Assembly: GCA_002787455.1 (NCBI GenBank)
Contig: PCWU01000157.1
Coordinates: 1 to 5,266 of the forward strand
Reading direction: 5' to 3'
Length of the DNA: 5,266 bases
Origin: Gallionellaceae bacterium CG11_big_fil_rev_8_21_14_0_20_60_62
GTDB lineage: Bacteria; Pseudomonadota; Gammaproteobacteria; Burkholderiales; Gallionellaceae
Position numbers and translations under genes: made by a program. This document shows, one piece after another, positions 1 through 5,266 of this stretch (positions within the stretch are counted from its first letter, which is position 1; every line of letters begins with the position of its first letter). The notes beneath the pieces are model-generated. The model made no database searches. It saw only the letters and a list, made by a program, of their open reading frames with translations, and was not told the origin of the DNA.

Positions 1-56
1 AACTCGGCGGCGAGCTGACGAATAACGGAACTCGGCGGCGAGCTGACGAATAACGG
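1..56. repeat. Perfect 28-bp tandem duplication inside pyrD
   Basis: Bases 1-28 and 29-56 are identical and directly adjacent. In the pyrD direction, the copy at 56-29 encodes the expected VIRQLAAE stretch. The copy at 28-1 follows in a different frame, because 28 is not a multiple of three. It sits exactly at the window edge, so it may be an assembly end artefact as easily as a real frameshift mutation. Confidence 0.97.
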
Positions 57-885
57 CGGTGGATATTTCTCTCACCGGCGCGCCGGAGAGACCGCCGGTT
101 TCATTGCCGTGCGGCAGGTTCCCCACCCCGTCGCGCGCCAGCGTGGTGTTGGTGGCGATGACGCCGTCAATGCGGTGTTTGATGAGCAATGCGCCGATTT
201 GTTTGATTTGTTCCGCATCCAGGTCGGGCGCGATCTTCACTGCCAGCGGCACATATTTGCCATGCTGCTGCGCCAGTTTTTCCTGCTCCGTTTTCAGTTG
301 CGCGAGCAGCGCATCCAGTTCGTCGCCACCCTGCAACTGGCGCAGGTTCCTGGTGTTGGGCGAAGAGATATTGATGGCGACGTAGCTGGCGCAGGGGTAA
401 ACCCTGCGCAGGCCGATAAGGTAATCGTCCGCAGCTTTTTCGATCGGAGTGTCGGCGTTCTTGCCGATGTTAATGCCGAGCACGCCCTTGAATTGCGCGC
501 GCTTGACGTTTTCCAGCAGCGTGTCCACGCCGTGATTGTTGAAGCCCATGCGGTTGATGATGGCCTGTGCATCGGGCAGGCGGAACAGGCGCGGGCGCGG
601 GTTGCCGGGTTGCGGGCGCGGGGTGACGGTGCCGATCTCGATGAAGCCGAAGCCGAGCGCGGCCAGACCGTTGATGCATGCGCCGTTCTTGTCCAGCCCG
701 GCGGCGAGGCCGACCGGATTCGGAAAGGTGATGCCCATCACCGTGCGCGGATCCGGCGCGGGCTGCGGGATCAGGCGCGACAGGCCGAGGCAGTGCGCCG
801 TGTTCAGCGTGGTCAGGGTGGCGTCGTGCGCGGTTTCCGGATCGAGCGAGAACAGCGCGGGGCGCAGCAGATTGTAGGGATTCAT
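1..885 (-). CDS. pyrD: Dihydroorotate dehydrogenase (quinone), class 2; 3' end missing and frame-shifted at the window edge
   Basis: PyrD oxidises dihydroorotate to orotate and passes electrons through FMN to membrane quinone, the fourth step of pyrimidine synthesis. The 295 codons visible read as a class 2 enzyme. They include GLAAGLDKNG (residues 59-68, FMN site), INRMGFNN (110-117), GINIGKN (137-143), NISSPNT (172-178) with Ser175 at the catalytic-base position, VKIAPD (216-221), ATNTT (244-248) and GGLSG (264-268). Numbering matches E. coli PyrD closely. About 45 C-terminal residues are missing, including the GVGG and YSG-type FMN-phosphate motifs. After RQLAAE near residue 285 the frame enters the second copy of a 28-bp duplication and turns into unrelated residues (RYSSARRRV), so this end is either truly broken or misassembled. 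The ATG start overlaps the TGA of the upstream membrane-protein gene (ATGA). No clear Shine-Dalgarno is visible, so translation is probably coupled. Identity is certain; intactness is not. Confidence 0.95.
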   Translation of the reverse strand, partial: MNPYNLLRPALFSLDPETAHDATLTTLNTAHCLGLSRLIPQPAPDPRTVMGITFPNPVGLAAGLDKNGACINGLAALGFGFIEIGTVTPRPQPGNPRPRLFRLPDAQAIINRMGFNNHGVDTLLENVKRAQFKGVLGINIGKNADTPIEKAADDYLIGLRRVYPCASYVAINISSPNTRNLRQLQGGDELDALLAQLKTEQEKLAQQHGKYVPLAVKIAPDLDAEQIKQIGALLIKHRIDGVIATNTTLARDGVGNLPHGNETGGLSGAPVREISTAVIRQLAAEFRYSSARRRV

Positions 886-1748
886 TTTTTGACCACAACG
901 GAAACGGGAAAGGGTTTTTTCGGGAACAGCTCGGCGCGCGTCTTGCCGCGCCAGGCTTCGGCAATGACATCGCCCAGTTGCAGGCAGAGCAGGCCGAACA
1001 GGGCGAAGCCAGGTTGGACGTAAGCAAACGAGACTTGCAGGATCAGGTGTCCACCGCCGAGGGTAAAGGCATAAGTCAGCAGATTGCCGACAATCAGCCC
1101 AGCCAGCGCGGCCGTCAGCAACCGCCCCCAGTCACCCCGCGCCAGCCCGTCAAAGATGCTGCTCTCGTGCCATAACCCCTGCAGCCCGGCCAGCAACAAC
1201 AGTGGCGCTGTCCACAGCAATCCGCTGCCGGGCCACACACTGCCCACGGTCAGACCGAGCAGCGCCAAAGCCAGCAGCGCGAGGGTAAAAAACTCGCGCG
1301 AGGCGAAGCGCGGCGCGGGCCAGCCCGCCAGCACTTTCAGCAGCGGCGCGGAACGGCCGAGGGCGGCGCGCAACAGCAGCACGGCGGGCGCAGTCAGGGC
1401 GAAGAGCAGGGTCTGCAGCAGACTGCCGGTGACATCATGGCCGGCGGGAATGAGCCAGCTTTCGGCGAACACATTGAGATAGGCGAGCAACCAGCCGAGC
1501 AGGGCACTCGCCACGGCGAGCGCCAAATAATAGTAGCGTTGCAGGCGCAGCAGCCGCTGCCCGCCGCGCAGTCCCAGCAGCCAGTCAGCCAGAAACAGCA
1601 ACAACACGGCGGTAACGAGGGCCCAACCCAGCGGTGCCAAGGGCATTGGCTCGGCGGCGAGCCAGTCCGGCAATGCATCGGCGAGCAGGCGCGCCAGCAG
1701 CGGCAGGAGCAACACGGCGGCGACGAATAATCCCAGACGGCTCAGCAT
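882..1748 (-). CDS. Integral membrane protein of unknown function, about 8 helices
   Basis: I do not recognise the family. The product is 288 residues, very rich in Leu and Ala, with about eight likely membrane segments near residues 5-24, 40-60, 73-95, 108-128, 153-172, 176-193, 207-228 and 238-262. The basic C-terminal tail (260-288, with FPKKPFP) is probably cytoplasmic. There is no cleavable signal peptide; the first helix acts as an anchor. Polar or glycine-rich spots that could mark a site are RYYY (71-74), HESSIFD (194-200), GGGH (231-234) and the Gln245-Pro246 pair. The ATG at 1748 is chosen over an upstream in-frame ATG at 1907. A GAGGAG lies 8 nt before it, the hydrophobic region starts at once, and the extra 53 codons would lie inside bpt. 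The gene overlaps the bpt stop by 7 nt (ATGCTGA), and its own TGA overlaps the pyrD start by 4 nt. That position suggests co-expression, not a function. Confidence 0.85.
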   Translation of the reverse strand: MLSRLGLFVAAVLLLPLLARLLADALPDWLAAEPMPLAPLGWALVTAVLLLFLADWLLGLRGGQRLLRLQRYYYLALAVASALLGWLLAYLNVFAESWLIPAGHDVTGSLLQTLLFALTAPAVLLLRAALGRSAPLLKVLAGWPAPRFASREFFTLALLALALLGLTVGSVWPGSGLLWTAPLLLLAGLQGLWHESSIFDGLARGDWGRLLTAALAGLIVGNLLTYAFTLGGGHLILQVSFAYVQPGFALFGLLCLQLGDVIAEAWRGKTRAELFPKKPFPVSVVVKK

Positions 1749-2485
1749 GATTGCAACTCCTCTTCGGTTAATGGTGTCCAGCTGCCGCTGCTCAGCCCCT
1801 GCAGAGGACGGAAATTGGCTTTGTAACGCATCTTGCGCGAGGCGCGTATCCAGTAGCCCAGATACAGATACGGCAGTTGCAGTTTGCGGCACAACTCGAT
1901 CTGCCACAGCACGTTGTAGGTGCCGAAGCTGGCCTGCGCGATGTCCGGGTCGTAAAAGGTATAGACCGCCGAGAGGCCGTCGTCCATCACATCGATCACG
2001 CTGACCATGCGCAGCGCGCCACGATCGCGAAATTCCACCAGCATACTGTCCACCTGGCTTTGCAGCAGGAAATTGCGGTACTGCTCCAGCGTGTCATCGG
2101 CCATGCTGCCGCCGTCGTGGCGGATTTTTTGATAGCGCTGGTAGAGGGCGAAATATTCCGGTTTGTCCTGCAACGGCAACAGATCAACCTGCAAGTCGTG
2201 ATGACGCTGCCAACTGCGGCGCTGTGCCCGCGTCGGCGCAAACTGATCGACCACGACGCGCGCCGGCACACATTGCTGGCAACCGTCGCAGCGCGGGCGA
2301 TAAACGAACGTGCCGCTGCGGCGAAATCCATGCTGCACCAGTTCGCCGTACACTCTTGGGGTGATCAGAAAAGCCGGCGTGGCCACCTGCGAGCGCGCCT
2401 CCCGCCCCGGCAGATAGCTGCACGGATAGGGCACAGTGAGATAAAGCTGCAGGGTGGAGAGCGGGATGTCGTTGAGCAGGCTCAT
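1742..2485 (-). CDS. bpt: Aspartate/glutamate leucyltransferase (bacterial ATE-family aminoacyl-tRNA-protein transferase)
   Basis: Bpt moves leucine from Leu-tRNA to proteins that begin with Asp or Glu, making them N-end-rule substrates for ClpS/ClpAP; it acts in the cytosol. The 247-residue length fits the family. Visible hallmarks, in order, are PYPCSYLPGREARSQVATP (19-37), GFRRSGTFVYRPRC (53-66), a CxxCxxC cluster (Cys66, 69, 72) which with Cys22 forms the N-terminal cysteine set typical of ATE enzymes, AVYTFYDP (173-180), SFGTYNVLWQIE (186-197), YLYLGYWI (206-213) and KMRYKANFRP (218-227). These span the N-terminal ATE domain and the C-terminal GNAT-like fold. The ATG overlaps the TGA of aat (ATGA) with no obvious Shine-Dalgarno, so it is probably translated by coupling. 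Older databases call such genes arginyltransferase (ate). Leucine specificity is inferred from the bacterial Bpt-type length and the aat neighbour. Confidence 0.95.
   Translation of the reverse strand: MSLLNDIPLSTLQLYLTVPYPCSYLPGREARSQVATPAFLITPRVYGELVQHGFRRSGTFVYRPRCDGCQQCVPARVVVDQFAPTRAQRRSWQRHHDLQVDLLPLQDKPEYFALYQRYQKIRHDGGSMADDTLEQYRNFLLQSQVDSMLVEFRDRGALRMVSVIDVMDDGLSAVYTFYDPDIAQASFGTYNVLWQIELCRKLQLPYLYLGYWIRASRKMRYKANFRPLQGLSSGSWTPLTEEELQSC
1757..1762 (-). promoter_or_regulatory. Shine-Dalgarno site that sets the start of the membrane-protein gene
   Basis: The minus strand reads GAGGAG, then 8 nt, then ATG (1748-1746). It is the only strong ribosome-binding site within the four-gene operon and lies inside the last codons of bpt (its GAGGAG spans the Glu codons near the end). 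It supports the short 288-residue form of the membrane protein. Confidence 0.8.
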
Positions 2486-3189
2486 CGGAACAGGTCGGGG
2501 TCGAATTCAAAATCTCTGGCGGATTTGCAGTTTACCAACTCCTGCACGCGGGCGACGAATTCCGTGCGCGGGATTTCGCGCGCGCCGAGCGAGGCCAGAT
2601 GCGCGGTGTGCATCTGGCAGTCGATCGGGCTGTTATCGCCATACCGGCGCTGCCATTGCGCGGCGAGATGGGCGAGCGCGATTTTGGACGCGTCGCGGCG
2701 GCGGCTGAACATCGATTCGCCGAAGAACATCGCGCCGATATGTACGCCATACAGGCCGCCCGCCAGTTCGCCATCCATCCATACTTCCACCGAGTGGGCA
2801 TGGCCCTGCCGATGCAGCGCGCCATACGCCGCGATCATCTCTTCCAGAATCCAGGTGCCGCCGCCTTCGCCATCGCGCGGCGCGGCGCAGGCGCGCATCA
2901 CCTGCGCGAAAACGGTGTCGGTGCGGATTTCGTAGGCGTGCCGGCGCAAGGTCTTGCGCAGCGATTGGGAAAGGCGAAACTCGGCGGGGAACAGAACCAT
3001 GCGCGGGTCGGGGCTCCACCACAGAATCGGATCACCGGGGCCGAACCAGGGAAAGATGCCGCGCCGGTAGGCCGCCAGCAGCCGTTCCGGCGACAAGTCG
3101 CCGCCGGTGGCGAGCAGGCCGTTGGGTTGGTGCAGTGCGTGTTCGACCGGCGGGAAAGGCATGGTGGGCGAGGATACTGGGCGCGCCAT
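2482..3189 (-). CDS. aat: Leucyl/phenylalanyl-tRNA-protein transferase
   Basis: Aat adds Leu or Phe from charged tRNA to proteins with N-terminal Lys or Arg, the primary N-end-rule tag read by ClpS/ClpAP. The product is 235 residues, the usual length. It carries the family signatures PNGLLATGGDLSPERL (22-37), YRRGIFPWF (41-49), PILWWSPDPRMVL (54-66), TWILEEM (112-118), GHAHSVEVW (129-137), GGLYGV (144-149), FFGESMFS (155-162), DASK (166-169) and IDCQMHTAHLASLGA (189-203). Glu158 and Gln192 appear to match the E. coli catalytic-site pair Glu156/Gln188. The ATG at 3189 gives an N-terminus of the normal length before the conserved PNGLL. A second in-frame ATG at 3162 would give a shorter tail. 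Neither has a good Shine-Dalgarno. The stop of the kinase remnant lies only 6 nt upstream, so the gene may once have relied on coupling. Its TGA overlaps the bpt start. Confidence 0.96.
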   Translation of the reverse strand: MARPVSSPTMPFPPVEHALHQPNGLLATGGDLSPERLLAAYRRGIFPWFGPGDPILWWSPDPRMVLFPAEFRLSQSLRKTLRRHAYEIRTDTVFAQVMRACAAPRDGEGGGTWILEEMIAAYGALHRQGHAHSVEVWMDGELAGGLYGVHIGAMFFGESMFSRRRDASKIALAHLAAQWQRRYGDNSPIDCQMHTAHLASLGAREIPRTEFVARVQELVNCKSARDFEFDPDLFR

Positions 3190-3195
3190 TCGGTT

Positions 3196-3445
3196 TCAAG
3201 CAGGAATGTTGTCGTTCGCTGCCGGGGCCGTTTTGAGGATGATCGTAAATTTCGCGCCTTGCCCGGGAAAACTCTGCACCCACGCGCGGCCATGGTGTTT
3301 TTCCGCCACCATGCGCACTAACGCCAGGGCCAAGCCAATCCCCCGGCGGTGGAAAGACAGGTGAAGGGGTGGCGGTTACCCCCAGCAGCACGCGTTTGCC
3401 GCGCAAGCGTTCCGGCGCGATTTCGCCGCGCCGCTGCCCGGTTCG
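3196..3445 (-). pseudogene. Remnant of a sensor histidine kinase (CHASE2-like piece plus ATPase C-terminus)
   Basis: No intact gene fits here, but two protein-like pieces lie in different frames on the same strand. The downstream piece (3375-3196, 59 codons ending in TGA) contains FHRRGIGLALALVRMVAE, then HHGRAW, SFPGQGAKFTIIL. This is the G2 box and final strands of a HATPase_c kinase domain. The H, N, F and G1 boxes are absent and an in-frame TAA (3378-3376) sits just before it. The upstream piece (3445-3368, 26 codons after a TGA) reads GEIAPERLRGKRVLLGVTAT, which resembles the LRGK-VLVG-TA strand of CHASE2 extracellular sensor domains. The simplest reading is a CHASE2 sensor kinase that lost its middle, with a junction near 3368. 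The kinase end is convincing; the CHASE2 match is weaker. It ends 6 nt before aat, so it was probably the first gene of the operon. A misassembled deletion is the main alternative. Confidence 0.68.
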
Positions 3446-3450
3446 TCAGC

Positions 3451-3475
3451 CATATAGGCCGTTTGGCATATAGGC
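3451..3475. repeat. Two 9-bp direct repeats in the divergent control region
   Basis: CATATAGGC occurs at 3451-3459 and again at 3467-3475, with starts 16 bp apart (about 1.5 helical turns). Each copy is nearly a palindrome (GCC/GGC around an AT-rich centre for the first). The second copy overlaps the candidate -35 box of the PilZ gene. The arrangement looks like an operator, but no known regulator motif is recognised. Confidence 0.5.
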
Positions 3476-3500
3476 AGCAGGCGCAATCTATGCTTATTAT
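3471..3500 (+). promoter_or_regulatory. Candidate sigma-70 promoter of the PilZ-domain gene
   Basis: TAGGCA (3471-3476, 4 of 6 to TTGACA) is followed after 18 bp by TATTAT (3495-3500, 5 of 6 to TATAAT). Transcription would start near 3507 and give a leader of about 30 nt before the GTG at 3536. The -35 box lies in the second CATATAGGC repeat, so a protein bound there could block the promoter. Confidence 0.45.
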
Positions 3501-3501
3501 A
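3496..3501 (-). promoter_or_regulatory. Candidate -10 box for the aat-bpt-pyrD operon
   Basis: The minus strand reads a perfect TATAAT here, overlapping the plus-strand -10 box. No good -35 box sits 16-18 bp upstream; a TTGACC lies only 10 bp away, which is too close. If used, transcription would start near 3489, run through the direct repeats and the kinase remnant as a leader of roughly 300 nt, and then reach aat. No other good minus-strand promoter was seen between here and aat. Confidence 0.3.
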
Positions 3502-3524
3502 CGGAGATCGCGGTCAAATCAGTT

Positions 3525-3530
3525 GGGAGG
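3525..3530 (+). promoter_or_regulatory. Shine-Dalgarno site that sets a GTG start
   Basis: GGGAGG lies 5 nt before the GTG at 3536-3538. There is no ATG near it in the frame, and the next in-frame Met is far inside the protein, so this site fixes GTG as the start of the PilZ-domain gene. Confidence 0.8.
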
Positions 3531-3535
3531 CAGGC

Positions 3536-5065
3536 GTGGTATTGGGTTTATTCGGCAAGAAATCGGATCATCCGCTGGCGGAAATCAAGTCTGCGCAAGC
3601 TTTGCTGGATGATATTCCAAAGGGCGATTCGCTCAAGGCGTTGCAGGAAATCAGCGACTGGGTAGAGGCCATCTGCGAGCAGGCGGATGATTTTCGCCTC
3701 GATCACCAGTGGGCGGTGTTGCGCCTGTTTGACCAGGCTGCGCAAGCCCATCTGCGCAAGCTGCAGCATGATTATTTTGCCCCGCAACCCCTGTCGCATT
3801 TCCAGGAAAACCGCTTGTGGGGGCTGCTTGACACTTACTACACGCGCAGCGACGAGTGCCATTTCGATGTCCTGTCGCGCTATCGCGACGGCGCCAGGGG
3901 GGCGACTTCGATCAAGCAGGAATTGCCCCTGCTGTGCGCGCGCGGCATCCATGCCGTTAGTGGACGCCTGAAAATGGCGGGCGCGCGCTACGCCATGGTT
4001 GATCCCGCGTTGTGGCGCCGTCTGGCGGCGTATTACACCCTGGCCGAGTCGCACGAGGGGTTGGCTGCCTCGGTCATGCTTTATCCCGGCACCAATACCA
4101 GCGTGGGCGAATTGTTTGCCGTGCTGGTGCTTTGGTATGGAAGCAGCGCTGGCAGTTTAAGTCCGCTGCAGGAGCATATCGCCGAACGTCTGTTTGCCGC
4201 GCTGGGCAAAGGGGCCGGCGTTTCCCGCGCATATGCCGGAGCCGAGTTGTTCGCCTTCGATCTGGCCCAGCCGACTCCGCCGATGCGCGCCACTGCCGGC
4301 GCGACCATCCATCCCGGTTTGCGTTTTTTCTCGGCGGACGGCATCCGCCAACTGCTGGCCGATATGCTGAAGACGCTGGACAAGGGCATCATTCCGGACG
4401 GCTTGAATTTATACGGTGCCCGTTACGAGGCGGAACAGGTGCGGGATATTGCGCAGCGCCTGCTGCAAACCCTGACCTTGCCGCCGCCGACGCGGCGCAC
4501 CCCCCGGCGCAGGATCAAGGTCAATCTTAAAGTCGCCAACGGATTTAGCCAGATGCTGGAGCGCTCCGATGTCGGGCTGAGTTTTGGCGCGGAAGAAAAC
4601 GAAGTGTGGGAGATTGAGGACATCAGCGCCACCGGCTTCAGAAGCGTGGTGCCGGTCGCACGGGCGGGCGGGGTGCGCATCGGCACCCTGCTGGGCAGCC
4701 AGCCGGAGGGTATCTCGCACTGGGGGGCGGGCGTGGTGCGGCGCTTGAGCCGCGATCTCGAAGGCAATTTTCATATCGGCATCGAAGTGTTAAGTCCGCG
4801 CATCGTCGGTGTGCCCTTGCTCGACGCGGCCAGCGCTACCGAAACCGGCATGCAGATCGGCATTTATCTGAATCGCCCGCACGACAGCAGTGGCGAGGCG
4901 TGGTTGTTGCAGAAACAGGATGCGTTCGTCCCCACACGCAGCCTCAAGATGCAGGTGGAAGGCAAGGAATATCTGCTGTTGCCGCTGGCGCTGGTGGAGC
5001 AGGGCGCGGACTACGATCTGGCGCGATACCGGATGATGGAGCAGGACACGGGCAGCGAAGATTAG
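3536..5065 (+). CDS. PilZ-domain protein, likely c-di-GMP receptor, with a long unknown N-terminal region
   Basis: The 509-residue product has a C-terminal PilZ domain, roughly residues 319-422. An arginine-rich RTPRR (321-325) supplies the RxxxR motif and DISATG (362-367) the DxSxxG motif; together these bind c-di-GMP in PilZ proteins. The barrel closes with GAGVVRRLS (397-405) and HIGIEVLS (413-420). Both motifs are complete, so binding is expected, though not shown. Residues 1-318 look helical and soluble, with no signal peptide or membrane segment, and I recognise no domain there. The 87 residues after the barrel are also unassigned. Two stretches may be conserved cores: YPGTNTSVGELFAVLVLWYG (183-202) and the Cys-containing PLLCARG (131-137). 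The start is GTG with a strong GGGAGG. The gene diverges from the aat operon, has its own candidate promoter, and ends at a hairpin terminator. The pathway it controls cannot be read from this window. Confidence 0.88.
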   Translation: MVLGLFGKKSDHPLAEIKSAQALLDDIPKGDSLKALQEISDWVEAICEQADDFRLDHQWAVLRLFDQAAQAHLRKLQHDYFAPQPLSHFQENRLWGLLDTYYTRSDECHFDVLSRYRDGARGATSIKQELPLLCARGIHAVSGRLKMAGARYAMVDPALWRRLAAYYTLAESHEGLAASVMLYPGTNTSVGELFAVLVLWYGSSAGSLSPLQEHIAERLFAALGKGAGVSRAYAGAELFAFDLAQPTPPMRATAGATIHPGLRFFSADGIRQLLADMLKTLDKGIIPDGLNLYGARYEAEQVRDIAQRLLQTLTLPPPTRRTPRRRIKVNLKVANGFSQMLERSDVGLSFGAEENEVWEIEDISATGFRSVVPVARAGGVRIGTLLGSQPEGISHWGAGVVRRLSRDLEGNFHIGIEVLSPRIVGVPLLDAASATETGMQIGIYLNRPHDSSGEAWLLQKQDAFVPTRSLKMQVEGKEYLLLPLALVEQGADYDLARYRMMEQDTGSED

Positions 5066-5102
5066 CGCAGGATTGTGCGGGTTCTTCCCGGCAGGTCGGG
5101 TT

Positions 5103-5266
5103 TCAACCCGGAGATTGTTCCGGGTTTTTCGCAATCTCCATCTGCTGCGCCAGCCAGCGCCCGATATCCCGGATTTCTTCCATGCACACACTGTGCGGCA
5201 TCGCGTAGTCATGCCAGCTCACCGTACAGCCCAGTTGCCGCAGGTGCGCGGCGGACTGTTTGCCCA
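5103..5266 (-). CDS. Alpha/beta-hydrolase (carboxylesterase/phospholipase type), C-terminal end only
   Basis: The last 53 residues of a gene entering from the right edge read LRQLGCTVSWHDYAMPHSV, CMEEIRDIGRWLAQQM, and end in a short polar tail (KNPEQSPG) at a TGA (5105-5103). The MPHSVCxEEIxDIxxWL pattern is the end of the carboxylesterase/phospholipase family of alpha/beta hydrolases (EstB-like). The His of MPHSV would be the catalytic-triad histidine. The nucleophile Ser and Asp would be outside the window. Such enzymes hydrolyse short-chain esters or lysophospholipids in the cytosol; the true substrate is unknown. The gene converges with the PilZ-domain gene, with 37 nt between the two stops, and its last codons double as that gene's terminator. 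Confidence 0.85.
   Translation of the reverse strand, partial: GKQSAAHLRQLGCTVSWHDYAMPHSVCMEEIRDIGRWLAQQMEIAKNPEQSPG
5105..5129 (+). terminator. Rho-independent terminator of the PilZ-domain gene
   Basis: A perfect 8-bp stem, AACCCGGA (5105-5112) with TCCGGGTT (5119-5126), has a 6-nt loop and runs into five Ts (5125-5129). It begins 40 nt after the PilZ-gene stop. A second possible hairpin just upstream (CGGGT at 5097-5101 with ACCCG at 5106-5110) uses the same left arm and would compete with it. The minus strand has no matching T-tract, so it works in the plus direction only. Confidence 0.8.

Noticed and set aside
109..1023. Long plus-strand open frame of 304 codons opposite pyrD
   Set aside because: It lies antisense to a clear pyrD, its product is Arg/Ala-rich without a recognisable domain, and GC-rich DNA keeps such antisense frames open by chance.
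882..1907. Longer 341-residue form of the membrane protein starting at 1907
   Set aside because: The extra 53 codons lie inside bpt and are not hydrophobic, whereas the ATG at 1748 has a GAGGAG 8 nt upstream.
1877..2935. Plus-strand open frame of 352 codons opposite bpt and aat
   Set aside because: It spans two well-supported genes on the other strand and shows no domain or ribosome-binding site; it is a shadow of their codon use.
3291..3313. Inverted repeat CATGGTG / CACCATG with a 9-nt loop
   Set aside because: It falls within the kinase remnant where the codons Met-Val-Ala-Glu-Lys-His-His explain it; there is no T-tract, and a 7-bp stem can arise by chance.
3376..3453. Possible 25-codon minus-strand leader peptide starting at 3453
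   Set aside because: It has no ribosome-binding site, its composition is unremarkable, and it passes through the kinase remnant before ending at the TAA that precedes the G2-box piece.
5078..5090. Small hairpin CGGG-TTCTT-CCCG after the PilZ gene
   Set aside because: The stem is only four base pairs with no T-tract; the stronger terminator at 5105-5129 accounts for termination.
1..5266. CRISPR array, tRNA or rRNA genes, insertion sequences
   Set aside because: No spaced repeat series, cloverleaf-type sequence, rRNA core, transposase or terminal inverted repeats were seen on either strand.

Overview
The window is GC-rich, gene-dense Gram-negative DNA. Three features point to a betaproteobacterium: a class 2 (quinone-linked) dihydroorotate dehydrogenase, an adjacent Aat/Bpt pair of N-end-rule transferases, and a PilZ-domain protein. 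The Nitrosomonadales/Gallionellaceae neighbourhood is a guess from overall gene style; no marker here fixes it.

Layout. Positions 1-3189 hold a tightly packed minus-strand operon, read right to left: aat (leucyl/phenylalanyl-tRNA-protein transferase), bpt (aspartate/glutamate leucyltransferase), an unrecognised membrane protein with about eight helices, and pyrD. Each stop codon overlaps the next start by 4, 7 and 4 nt, which suggests translational coupling. pyrD is not complete. It runs off the left edge, and the last 56 bases are a perfect 28-bp tandem duplication that shifts the frame before the conserved C-terminal FMN-phosphate motifs.

Immediately upstream of aat (about 3196-3445, minus strand) lies what looks like the wreck of a sensor histidine kinase. 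It has a CHASE2-like fragment and, in another frame, the C-terminal G2-box end of the ATPase domain, which stops 6 nt before aat. It was probably once the first gene of the operon. Positions 3446-3535 form a compact divergent control region with two 9-bp direct repeats and overlapping candidate -10 boxes on both strands.

Positions 3536-5065 (plus strand) encode a 509-residue protein with a C-terminal PilZ domain carrying both c-di-GMP-binding motifs and a long N-terminal region I do not recognise. It converges on the 3' end of an alpha/beta-hydrolase (carboxylesterase type) gene that enters from the right edge. The terminator of the PilZ gene lies inside the last codons of that esterase gene.

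Functionally, Aat and Bpt add N-terminal destabilising residues to proteins for ClpS/ClpAP degradation. PyrD makes orotate for pyrimidine synthesis, and the PilZ protein is a likely c-di-GMP effector. Nothing here is a clear new biological system. The items most worth a second look are the broken kinase before aat, the pyrD edge duplication, the unknown membrane protein inside the coupled operon, and the N-terminal part of the PilZ protein.
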